Source of the DNA: Pseudoflavonifractor sp. MSJ-30
Lineage (GTDB): Bacteria > Bacillota > Clostridia > Oscillospirales > Oscillospiraceae
Assembly (NCBI RefSeq): GCF_018918045.1
Contig: NZ_JAHLPU010000051.1
Coordinates: 143,516-207,515, forward strand
Direction: 5' to 3'
DNA: 64,000 nucleotides
A program made the position numbers and the translations under genes. Positions 35,485-42,189 of this stretch are shown here, one piece after another. The notes beneath the pieces are model-generated. The model saw only the letters and a program-made list of their open reading frames with translations, was not told the origin of the DNA and did no database searches. Each line of letters starts with the position of its first letter. Position 1 is the first letter of the stretch.

Positions 35485-35866
35485 GGATAGAATGTACCCA
35501 ATCGAAATGACGCTGCAAGGCGCTCGCTGCTGTATCAGTATCGGCAAGGGCGTTATAAAAGCCTTGGGAAAGCCGAGCCATGTCTCAATTAAAATTTCAG
35601 ACAGCCATGATTCTTTGAGCGTTTTCCCCTGTGATGAGGATGATGTGATGGCTTTCCGAGTTCCGCTGAAACTGTTCACCGATCACAGATGCGTCATGAG
35701 GATCAACAGCAAGCAATTTGTTCATGGAATCATGCGGACAAACCAGATGGACACTTCAAAGACATATGTTTTATCCGGCGAGTTTCTGGAAGAGAAGAAT
35801 ACAGCAGTATTCTCGTTAGTTGAGGGCGTCAGTCTTCGTACACAAAAAGGGGTGGCGCAGTCATGA
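35465..35866 (+). CDS. Unknown 133-aa protein
   Basis: A protein of mixed alpha/beta character (YPIEMTLQGARCCISIGKGVIKALGKPSHVSIKISDSHDSLSVFPCDEDDVMAFRVP). IKISD..DSL.V.P.DE.D.MAFRVP looks like a small beta-barrel or dimerisation fold, akin to AbrB-type transcription regulators, but this is weak. GGAGGTG lies before the ATG at 35465; an ATG at 35462 is an alternative. It overlaps its upstream neighbour and its last bases overlap the following gene (ATGA). Confidence 0.55.
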   Translation: MSETTNEDRMYPIEMTLQGARCCISIGKGVIKALGKPSHVSIKISDSHDSLSVFPCDEDDVMAFRVPLKLFTDHRCVMRINSKQFVHGIMRTNQMDTSKTYVLSGEFLEEKNTAVFSLVEGVSLRTQKGVAQS

Positions 35867-36126
35867 ACGATTTCGTCAGAGAGTTTTTTGAGGATCAGCC
35901 TGAATTACTCAGGCGATATGAACGCAACGAGGCACGATATATCTTGCAGCTTCCGAAGAACTACGATACAATTAGCATTGACTTTGGAATTGATAAGAAT
36001 GAGATGAAGCGGCTGGTGATTGCCCTTGCCGAGCTTGATCTGACCATTGATGAATGGCTCTGCTTTAAGATGAAAGAGCTGATTCTGGCCAACAGGCTAT
36101 CCAAGGAAAACAGAGGCGAAGAATAA
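35863..36126 (+). CDS. Unknown 87-aa protein
   Basis: A helical protein (MNDFVREFFEDQPELLRRYERNEARYILQLPKNYDTISIDFGIDKNEMKRLVIALAELDLTIDEWLCFKMKELI). The C-terminal 45 residues resemble the ribbon-helix-helix/short HTH shape of small regulators, without firm support. It starts at ATGA on the end of the previous gene and is followed 6 bases later by the metallophosphatase gene. Confidence 0.55.
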   Translation: MNDFVREFFEDQPELLRRYERNEARYILQLPKNYDTISIDFGIDKNEMKRLVIALAELDLTIDEWLCFKMKELILANRLSKENRGEE

Positions 36127-36132
36127 GGGATT

Positions 36133-36882
36133 ATGCGCTACTATGTTATCTCCGATGTTCACGGATACTATACGCAGATGAAGTCTGCTTTGGAAAAGGC
36201 AGGCTTCTTTTCCGATACAACTCCTCATAAGTTAATCATGCTCGGAGATTTATTTGATCGAGGGCATGAGGCGAAACAGCTTCAGCAGTTCATATTGGAG
36301 CAGATGGAGCAAGACAAGATAATTCTCATTCGTGGAAACCATGAGGACCTATTTGTGGAGCTTGTGACCACGGATGCTGGGATGCCATATAGCTATCACA
36401 AATCAAACGGAACTTATGATACTGCACTCCAGTTAACGGGCTTTGATCCAGTGATGGCATCTATACGCCATTATGATTTTGCCGATGCAGCGAAAGACAC
36501 ACCGTTTTACAAAGAGATTATCCAAGCGATGCTTGATTACTTTGAGACGGAACACTATGTTTTCACGCATGGCTGGATACCAAGCATTCCGAACAGGGAT
36601 AAAAGCTACAGCTATATTTCTTCTTGGAGAGAAGCAGACCGTGAGCAATGGAATCAAGCAAGATGGTTCAATGGCATGGATGCAGCACAGACCGCAGATG
36701 AGAATAAGACCATTGTTTGCGGACACTGGCATACTTCGTATGGCCATAGCAAATACGAACACAAGGGGACCGAGTTTGGAGAAGATGCGGACTTCTCTCC
36801 CTATTATGGTCCCGGAATTATTGCCATAGATGCCTGTACAGCGTTCAGTGGAAAGGTAAATTGTCTTGTGATAGAGGATTAA
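36133..36882 (+). CDS. Calcineurin-type metallophosphatase (serine/threonine phosphatase-like)
   Basis: A 249-residue phosphoesterase with the family's metal motifs in order: ISDVHGYY (residues 5-12), LGDLFDRG (about 37-44), RGNHEDLF (about 72-79), THGWIPS (about 143-149) and CGHWHTSYGH (about 196-205). It resembles bacterial PrpA/PrpB or Ap4A hydrolase-like enzymes, which remove phosphate from proteins or nucleotides. It is the last gene of the plus-strand run that contains the serine recombinase and the only recognisable enzyme at the end of this accessory block. The substrate cannot be told. Confidence 0.8.
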   Translation: MRYYVISDVHGYYTQMKSALEKAGFFSDTTPHKLIMLGDLFDRGHEAKQLQQFILEQMEQDKIILIRGNHEDLFVELVTTDAGMPYSYHKSNGTYDTALQLTGFDPVMASIRHYDFADAAKDTPFYKEIIQAMLDYFETEHYVFTHGWIPSIPNRDKSYSYISSWREADREQWNQARWFNGMDAAQTADENKTIVCGHWHTSYGHSKYEHKGTEFGEDADFSPYYGPGIIAIDACTAFSGKVNCLVIED

Positions 36883-37220
36883 CGGCGTGGCGTAGTACGG
36901 GATTGAACTTTGCATATCCGTTTATAACCACGCTTTAGACAGGCACAATATAAAGAGTGATTGTAAGCAGAGTATTGAAGTTTTTTCTGGATTCCTTACG
37001 GGACGACCTGAAACCCATTGAAATTCTGAGATTCTACTGTTATAATATTAACTACAATCTTTCGGAGGTGCGAAAGGTTGGAGTTGCACCACATACACCA
37101 CTTGGAGCACCACTATGGTGTATGCTTTCAGCAGGGAAATGTACAGAGTTATCACACACGGGAAAATGTGACCTGTAAGCAAAGCACAGTATTAACAGGG
37201 ATTCTACACAGCTATTCCAT
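36883..37220 (+). other. Non-coding border region between the accessory block and metG
   Basis: No gene is seen. The composition is AT-rich up to about 37215 and becomes GC-rich exactly where the metG frame begins. It holds an inverted repeat, CATACACCA (37092-37100) and TGGTGTATG (37116-37124), and two related direct repeats, TTGGAGTTGCACCAC (37079-37093) and CTTGGAGCACCAC (37101-37113). These could be the recombinase attachment region, but no partner copy is visible to prove it. Confidence 0.45.
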
Positions 37221-37709
37221 GTGAGGGATCTTATCCCCACCATGAAGCCCACGGACCTGCCCAAGGCGGAAAAGGGCGAGGAAAAAGCGGCTGAGACTGC
37301 CCCTGCGGCGGCTCCCGCCGTGGAGGAGAAGATTGACTTTTCCAAGGTGGAAGTCGAGCCGCTGTTCCAGGACTTTGTGGACTTTGAAACCTTCGCCAAG
37401 TCCGACTTCCGGGCCGTGAAGGTCAAGGAATGCGAAGCGGTGAAGAAGTCCAAGAAACTGCTCAAGTTCCTGCTGGATGACGGCTCCGGCAAGGATCGGG
37501 TGATTCTTTCTGGCATTCACGACTATTACGAGCCGGAAGAGCTGGTAGGCAAGACCTGCGTGGCCATCACCAACCTGCCCCCCAGAAAAATGATGGGCAT
37601 CGACTCCGAAGGTATGCTGATCTCCGCCGTGCATCACGAAAACGGTGAAGAAAAGCTGCATCTTCTCATGCTGGATAATCATATTCCCGCTGGCGCAAAG
37701 ATGTATTGA
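37221..37709 (+). pseudogene. metG: 3' fragment of metG (C-terminal tRNA-binding domain of methionyl-tRNA synthetase)
   Basis: The frame encodes a linker rich in Ala/Pro/Glu and then the MetG C-terminal OB-fold (about residues 45-162): VEVEPLFQDFVDFETFAKSDFRAVKVKECEAV, KKLLKFLLDDGSGKDRVILSGIHDYYEPEELVGKTCVAITNLPPRKMMG and PAGAKMY. This domain normally ends a MetG of about 650 residues and helps tRNA binding and dimerisation. The catalytic domain and anticodon-binding domain are missing. The frame is open from 37179 but the only usable start would be GTG at 37221 without a good ribosome site. The 5' part must lie beyond the accessory DNA to the left, if it still exists nearby. It could also be expressed as a stand-alone tRNA-binding protein. 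Confidence 0.72.
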
Positions 37710-37744
37710 TCTGCCCCGCCGCACGTCTGGTCACATCTTTCGTG

Positions 37745-37777
37745 AAAGTCCGGTTGCTGTTTGCAGCCGGACTTTTT
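37745..37777 (+). terminator. Terminator of metG
   Basis: AAAGTCCGGTTGC (37745-37757) pairs with GCAGCCGGACTTT (37763-37775) with one mismatch, followed by a T-run. It lies about 35 bases after the metG stop codon. Confidence 0.8.
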
Positions 37778-37863
37778 CGTAGCGCCGCCGCATTTCCTTT
37801 TCCTTCTGATTCCCGCATTTGCGCAAATCCCGCCCTTTGATGGGTTTCTCCCGGAAAAAGTTC

Positions 37864-37892
37864 TTGAAGTCTGCCATTTCCCATGGTATAAT
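37864..37892 (+). promoter_or_regulatory. Promoter of the VTT-family gene
   Basis: TTGAAG (37864-37869), 17-base spacer, TATAAT (37887-37892). It stands about 127 bases before the GTG start at 38019, leaving a leader that contains the hairpin at 37951-37978. Confidence 0.7.
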
Positions 37893-37950
37893 CCTGTGCG
37901 AACGGAGGGAAATGCCTGATTTCCCCTGCTGCACTCTGATTTACCAGAAT

Positions 37951-37978
37951 CAGGCCCGGTCTGGCCGAACCGGGCCTG
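37951..37978 (+). repeat. Perfect inverted repeat in the VTT gene leader
   Basis: CAGGCCCGGT (37951-37960) and ACCGGGCCTG (37969-37978) form a 10-base stem with an 8-base loop, followed by TGTTTATC. It lies between the promoter and the gene, so it could be an attenuator; the T-run is weak. Confidence 0.5.
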
Positions 37979-38018
37979 TGTTTATCAACGCTCTTACCCC
38001 GTGAAAGGAGAAACGCCT

Positions 38019-38753
38019 GTGAAACAAAAGCAGTCCAAAAAAGCTGCCGCCACGCTGCTGGCGTCTGTATTGGTGCTCATTATCGCCATTGCCCTGGTGG
38101 TGGAACTGCTTCGTATTTATGTTCCGGATATCTGGGCCGCCTTTTCCAGCGGAGACGAAAACGCCCTGCAAGCCTGCTTTGACGGACAGAACACCGCCTA
38201 CAGCGCCGGACTGCTGTGGCTGCTGTCCTTTGTGCAGATTTTGTCCGTGCTTTTACCCGCTATGCCGGTCCAGCTGGCAGCGGGCATCGTCCTTGGGCCC
38301 TGGCTGGGCACAGCCGTTTGCCTGACCGCCTGCATGGCTGCCCATCTGGCTGTCTTTCGTGCCGCCAGCCGCACCAAGAAGCGTCTGATCACCCTGGGCA
38401 GCACATCGCCGAAGCTGGAAAAGGTCAGAAACCTCCTGGCTTCCGCCAGAAACCGCACCTATTATACGGTGATTCTTCTGCTGGTCCCCGGGCTGCCCAA
38501 TGGCATCATTCCCTATGCCGCCGCATACGCCGGTATGGGTCAGCGGCGCTACCTGCTGGCTCTGCTGCTGTCCCTGCCCCTGCCCACTTTCGCCACCTGT
38601 CTGGCCGGCAATCTGGCGCTCTCCGGCGACTGGTGGCTCAGTGTTGCCATTCTGGCGACCCTGTACGCCATCGTAGGCGTGCTCTTTCTCCTGCGGGACT
38701 CTCTGCCGGAAAAGATCCGTACTACGGCAAAGCGCCGGCAGAAAAACGCATAA
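38019..38753 (+). CDS. VTT-domain (TVP38/TMEM64 family) membrane protein
   Basis: A 244-residue polytopic membrane protein. Hydrophobic segments lie at about residues 10-33 (TLLASVLVLIIAIALVVELL), 65-85, 88-120, 150-175 and 205-225. The VTT/SNARE-associated signature is the region AGIVLGPWLGTAVCLTACMAAHLAVFRAASR. GTG at 38019 is preceded by AAAGGAG at the right distance, whereas the GTG at 38001 comes before that site and is rejected. The family (DedA-like) is linked to lipid scrambling or transport; the bacterial substrate is not settled. It lies alone on its strand between metG and a convergent gene. Confidence 0.85.
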   Translation: MKQKQSKKAAATLLASVLVLIIAIALVVELLRIYVPDIWAAFSSGDENALQACFDGQNTAYSAGLLWLLSFVQILSVLLPAMPVQLAAGIVLGPWLGTAVCLTACMAAHLAVFRAASRTKKRLITLGSTSPKLEKVRNLLASARNRTYYTVILLLVPGLPNGIIPYAAAYAGMGQRRYLLALLLSLPLPTFATCLAGNLALSGDWWLSVAILATLYAIVGVLFLLRDSLPEKIRTTAKRRQKNA

Positions 38754-38758
38754 GATAA

Positions 38759-38859
38759 GGCGTACCGCAATATGATATGCTCCCCATAGAGTAGACACTC
38801 GAAATAGCAAAAATTTTGAAGCTACACTATGGGGAGTATATCAAGCACTGCGGTACGCC
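38759..38859. repeat. Long imperfect inverted repeat between convergent genes
   Basis: The left arm 38759-38794 (GGCGTACCGCA ... CTCCCCATAGAGTAG) pairs with the right arm 38822-38859 (CTACACTATGGGGAG ... TGCGGTACGCC), with small bulges. The 27-base loop is A-rich. It probably terminates transcription from both sides; its size would also suit a miniature mobile element. Confidence 0.65.
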
Positions 38860-38870
38860 AGTATTTTTGC

Positions 38871-39872
38871 TTATTTATACTCCTGCAGCAGGAACATGGG
38901 CTTAATGGTGACCACCTCGTCATATTCCTCCTGCTCTACCTGCACGTCGGCATTGAGCTTTTTCAGATCTTCCTTGACAACAGCCAGGGATTCCTTGACA
39001 CTCTGGGCCCGCCCCTCCCGAAGGACACGGATCATGCGCTCCAGAACAATGGGGTGGGCATAGCGGGCGGGAACCGGGAAATCCTCCGGCAGAATCTTTT
39101 CCATCTCCGCGATGCTCTCCTGCCAGGCGGCGGTAACGGCCTTTTTATTGTTCTTCGCCGTAGGAATGACCTGGGTTCCGGAGAACAGGAACGCTGCCGC
39201 AAGGCCCAACAGTGTAAAATAGAGACCTGTGGTATCATGGTTAATCAGCTCATAAATACCATATGCTCCGCAAATCAGACCGCCTACGATAATCGCCAGG
39301 GCGACCCAACGATAGGCCGGACGGGTACGGTCAGAACCGCGCTTGCGCCGGGCGGTTACGGAAAGCTGTGCGGTCTGCTCCGGGTAGCTTGTCAGGAAGG
39401 CCCTGGCACCCTCCAGCTCCTCCCGGGCCTTCTGGGCCTTCGGTGTTAGCTCCTTCAGAAACTTGGCTTCCATGGCAGCCTGTTTTTCCCTCAGCCGTTT
39501 TTCCGCTTCCACGCTATGCGTGGGCAGGTCCGGGCAGATTTTGGAGATATGGGCGAGCAGAAGGTCCACATCCTGCTCGTATTTGAAGTTGCACTGCTTC
39601 ACTGTGCCGTCGTCCAGCTCCACCACCAGATAGGGGATCGCGCCAAAGACGCCCTTGCCGGAGAAACCGCCCTTACTCATGGCAACCCGCTTGAAAATGC
39701 GCTTTACAGATTTCAGTGCGGCATAATAGACTCGGTCAAAGAAGAAGCTGTTTAAGTAAACTGCTTCATCCCCCACGCCGCAGGGGCCAAAGCGCTTACA
39801 GAATTTCTTGTCAACGGAAAGTGTGGGCTTGTCCAAAGTGGTCTTGCCCAGCTGTTTCGGAGTGAAGATCAT
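38871..39872 (-). CDS. Unknown membrane protein
   Basis: A 333-residue protein. The N-terminal 100 residues (MIFTPKQLGKTTLDKPTLSVDKKFCKRFGP ... GAIPYLVVELDDGTVKQCNFKYEQDVDLLL) look like a PH-like beta-rich domain. A charged coiled region (about 105-160) follows, then two transmembrane helices (about 180-200 and 208-228) and a cytoplasmic C-terminal helical part. The ATG at 39872 is preceded by GAGG; an upstream in-frame start at 39953 falls in the repeat at 39924-40050. No family is recognised. It is alone on its strand and ends at the long inverted repeat. Confidence 0.7.
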   Translation of the reverse strand: MIFTPKQLGKTTLDKPTLSVDKKFCKRFGPCGVGDEAVYLNSFFFDRVYYAALKSVKRIFKRVAMSKGGFSGKGVFGAIPYLVVELDDGTVKQCNFKYEQDVDLLLAHISKICPDLPTHSVEAEKRLREKQAAMEAKFLKELTPKAQKAREELEGARAFLTSYPEQTAQLSVTARRKRGSDRTRPAYRWVALAIIVGGLICGAYGIYELINHDTTGLYFTLLGLAAAFLFSGTQVIPTAKNNKKAVTAAWQESIAEMEKILPEDFPVPARYAHPIVLERMIRVLREGRAQSVKESLAVVKEDLKKLNADVQVEQEEYDEVVTIKPMFLLQEYK

Positions 39873-39923
39873 GGAATACCTCGTTTCAATAGATACGGTA
39901 AATCGGAGTTTGCGGAGCAAACA

Positions 39924-40050
39924 AATTGACAATTGACAATGAACAATTGACAATTATGGCATCACAAGCGGGACAGATTTGCGTTCTTATTTTGAATCGT
40001 TTCCGAAGGAAACACCTTCATTGTCAACTGTCAATTGTCCATTGTCAATT
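39924..40050. repeat. Interspersed repeat, copy 1
   Basis: A 127-base intergenic repeat: at each edge, tandem TTGACAA-like heptamers (AATTGAC, AATGAAC variants) inverted at the other end (TTGTCAACTGTCAATTGTCC), so the whole can fold back on itself. The centre holds GTTTCC-GAA-GGAAAC, a small hairpin found with other loops in copies 2 (51092-51203) and 3 (55559-55660). Confidence 0.8.
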
Positions 40051-40074
40051 ATTCCGGCCTTGCCGGGAAGCCAA

Positions 40075-40102
40075 AAGGTGGGGAAGTCTCCTCCCCCACC
40101 TT
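40075..40102 (-). terminator. Terminator of cstA
   Basis: AAGGTGGGG (40075-40083) and CCCCACCTT (40094-40102) form a perfect 9-base stem. Read on the minus strand it is followed by TTGGC after the stem's T residues, so the T-run is short. It lies about 14 bases after the cstA stop. Confidence 0.6.
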
Positions 40103-40115
40103 CCTTATGGACTTG

Positions 40116-41591
40116 TTACTTGCCCAGAGTCTCGTACTGAGGCTTGACGTCCCGCTTCTTGATGGAATACAGGAAGATGCCCAGGAACAGAGCGGCAAAG
40201 ACGATGCCTACGGGGTAAGCCAGAGCGGTATTGTAGCCGTCCTTATTCAGGAACTGGCCCAGGCACTCGTTGCCCAGCATGAAGTAGGTGATGGACACAG
40301 CGGTCATGAAGGTTGCGGGAACAGCGGTAATCCAGTAGTTCTTCTTCTCATAGAACAGGAACATGGAAGCACACCACAGAACGATCATAGCCAGAGTCTG
40401 GTTGGTCCAGCTGAAGTAACGCCAGATGATGGTGTAGTCGATCTTGCCCAGAGCGTTGCCGATGCCCAGGAACGCGCCGATGCCCAGAACGGGAACGCAC
40501 AGCAGCAGACGGTTCTTCCAGACCTTCTGATCCAGATGGAACCAGTCAGCCAGCACCAGACGGGCAGACCGGAAAGCGGTATCGCCGGAGGTGATGGGGC
40601 AGGCGATAACGCCCAGCATGGCCAGCGCGATGCCAACGCCGCCCATGGTCTTCTTGCAGACGTCGTAAACAGCAGTGGAACCGCCGCCGCCCAGAGCCAG
40701 CAACTCTTCGCCGGTGTACAGAGCGCAACCAGCAGCAGCCCAAATCAGAGCAATGATGCCCTCGGAAACCATGGCGCCGTAGAACACGAAGTGACCCTGC
40801 TTCTCACTCTTCAGGCAGCGGGCCATCAGGGGGCTCTGGGTGGCATGGAAGCCGGAGATAGCGCCGCAGGCCACGGTAATGAACATGAAGCTCCAGATGG
40901 GGGTGCCCTGCGGATGCATATTGGTGAAGTTGTTCCAGATTTCGGGGATCTCATAGCCCTTGGTGAAGATACCCAGGCCAACGCCCACAGCCATGACAAT
41001 CAGGCAGATGCCGAATACGGGGTAGATCTTGCCAATCAGCTTGTCGATGGACAGGAAGGTGGCGATGAAGTAATAGACCAGAATCAGAATCAGCCAGAAC
41101 ATCTTGCTGCTCAGAATGCCGGGGGCGTTGGAACACAGCAGCTGCAGCAGACCGGCAGGGCCGACTGCGAACACGGTGCCGACCATGACCAGCAGAACCA
41201 CGGAGAACACACGCATAACGTTCTTCATGGTCTTGCCCAGATAGATGCCGGAGATCTCGGAGATGGACACGCCGTCGTTACGCTCGGACAGCATGCCGGA
41301 GAAATAGTCGTGGACGCCGCCGGCAAAAATCGTACCGAAGGTGATCCACAGGAAGACAATGGGTCCCCACAGAGCGCCGCTGAGGGCACCGAAGATGGGG
41401 CCAAGGCCTGCGATGTTGAGCAGCTGGATCATGAACAGCTTCCACTGAGGCAGAACCACATAGTCCACACCATCATTGATGCGAACAGCGGGGGTCTCTC
41501 TGTCGTCCGGTCCGAAGGTATTCTCTACGACCTTGCCGTAGAAGAAGTAACCCGCGATCAGGATTGCCAGGCAGAGCAAAAAGCTAATCAT
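40116..41591 (-). CDS. cstA: Carbon starvation protein CstA
   Basis: A 491-residue membrane transporter with about 14 hydrophobic segments. Family blocks are AGYFFYGKVVENTFGPDDRETPA near the N-terminus, QLLNIAGLGPIFGALSGALWGP, and GVHDYFSGMLSERNDG. CstA takes up peptides and pyruvate in bacteria. The ATG at 41591 follows AAGGAGGAG on the minus strand; an upstream frame start at 41636 adds 15 unlikely residues. The family is often longer in Proteobacteria (about 700 residues); this is the shorter Firmicute form. The gene stands alone. Confidence 0.93.
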   Translation of the reverse strand: MISFLLCLAILIAGYFFYGKVVENTFGPDDRETPAVRINDGVDYVVLPQWKLFMIQLLNIAGLGPIFGALSGALWGPIVFLWITFGTIFAGGVHDYFSGMLSERNDGVSISEISGIYLGKTMKNVMRVFSVVLLVMVGTVFAVGPAGLLQLLCSNAPGILSSKMFWLILILVYYFIATFLSIDKLIGKIYPVFGICLIVMAVGVGLGIFTKGYEIPEIWNNFTNMHPQGTPIWSFMFITVACGAISGFHATQSPLMARCLKSEKQGHFVFYGAMVSEGIIALIWAAAGCALYTGEELLALGGGGSTAVYDVCKKTMGGVGIALAMLGVIACPITSGDTAFRSARLVLADWFHLDQKVWKNRLLLCVPVLGIGAFLGIGNALGKIDYTIIWRYFSWTNQTLAMIVLWCASMFLFYEKKNYWITAVPATFMTAVSITYFMLGNECLGQFLNKDGYNTALAYPVGIVFAALFLGIFLYSIKKRDVKPQYETLGK

Positions 41592-42189
41592 TTGGACTCC
41601 TCCTTGAAACATATAAAATATTTTGTATAGGAACATAAGTTCCCACTACTACGGCAACATTATCGCCGACTTTTATCCGGAAATCAAGGGACAAAGTCCA
41701 CAAAAAAGCGCAACAATTTTTCACATAGTTCACAATGTAGTCACAGTTTGTCCACAATTCTCAAAAAACCAGGAGAAATGCTGTGCTTTGTGGAAGGAAA
41801 AGTTGGTGAAATATCGTAAAAAAAGATTCAAAAAGATAAAGCGCAGAAAATAATGCTTGACAAGGTTTTTTCGTCAGAAGGTCGAAAATTGGCAGGAGTA
41901 TAGACCATTTTCCTGAAAACAGTGGGATAATCTGGAAAAAATGGATATGCGCTTTTTTAGGGCAATCATAGGTTCAGATAAGAAAAATACAAAAGTTGCA
42001 AACGTGAAATGCCCCGCCGCCCCGTTTCGCTTCCGGGTCTGCCCCGCTGCAGTCCGGAAAATCTTTAAGAAATCCATAAGATTTGCGCTGTTTTCGGAAA
42101 ACGCGCCCTTGTTCACAGTTTATCTATTGTTGCCTTTCCCGGAGTATGGTATAGTATAGTTAAAGAAATACCCAGAAGGAGGGAACTCT
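41592..42189. other. 598-base intergenic region with no gene
   Basis: Divergent genes flank it (cstA minus, surface protein plus). Near cstA lies the palindrome GGAACATAAGTTCC (41630-41643), a candidate operator. The middle is AT-rich with many T- and A-runs (41700-41900) and no clear ORF above 80 codons with a ribosome site. Near the plus-strand gene, TATAGT-like boxes at about 42148-42158 could serve as a -10, with TTGCCT (42129-42134) as a loose -35. No RNA gene was recognised. Confidence 0.4.

Noticed and set aside
36883..37220. A tRNA gene as integration target at the right border
   Set aside because: No cloverleaf or TTCGA-type arm could be formed by eye; the border lies in metG instead.
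39924..40050. Repeated TTGACAA units considered as a CRISPR array
   Set aside because: Units are 7-10 bases, adjoining and inverted at the other end, with no spacers of constant length and no cas genes nearby.
40035..41630. 531-codon plus-strand frame opposite cstA
   Set aside because: Low-complexity Gln/His-rich antisense of a transporter; CstA on the minus strand is unambiguous.
41690..41770. TTTGTCCACAA-like words considered as DnaA boxes of an origin
   Set aside because: Only one loose match, no dnaA or dnaN nearby and no box cluster.
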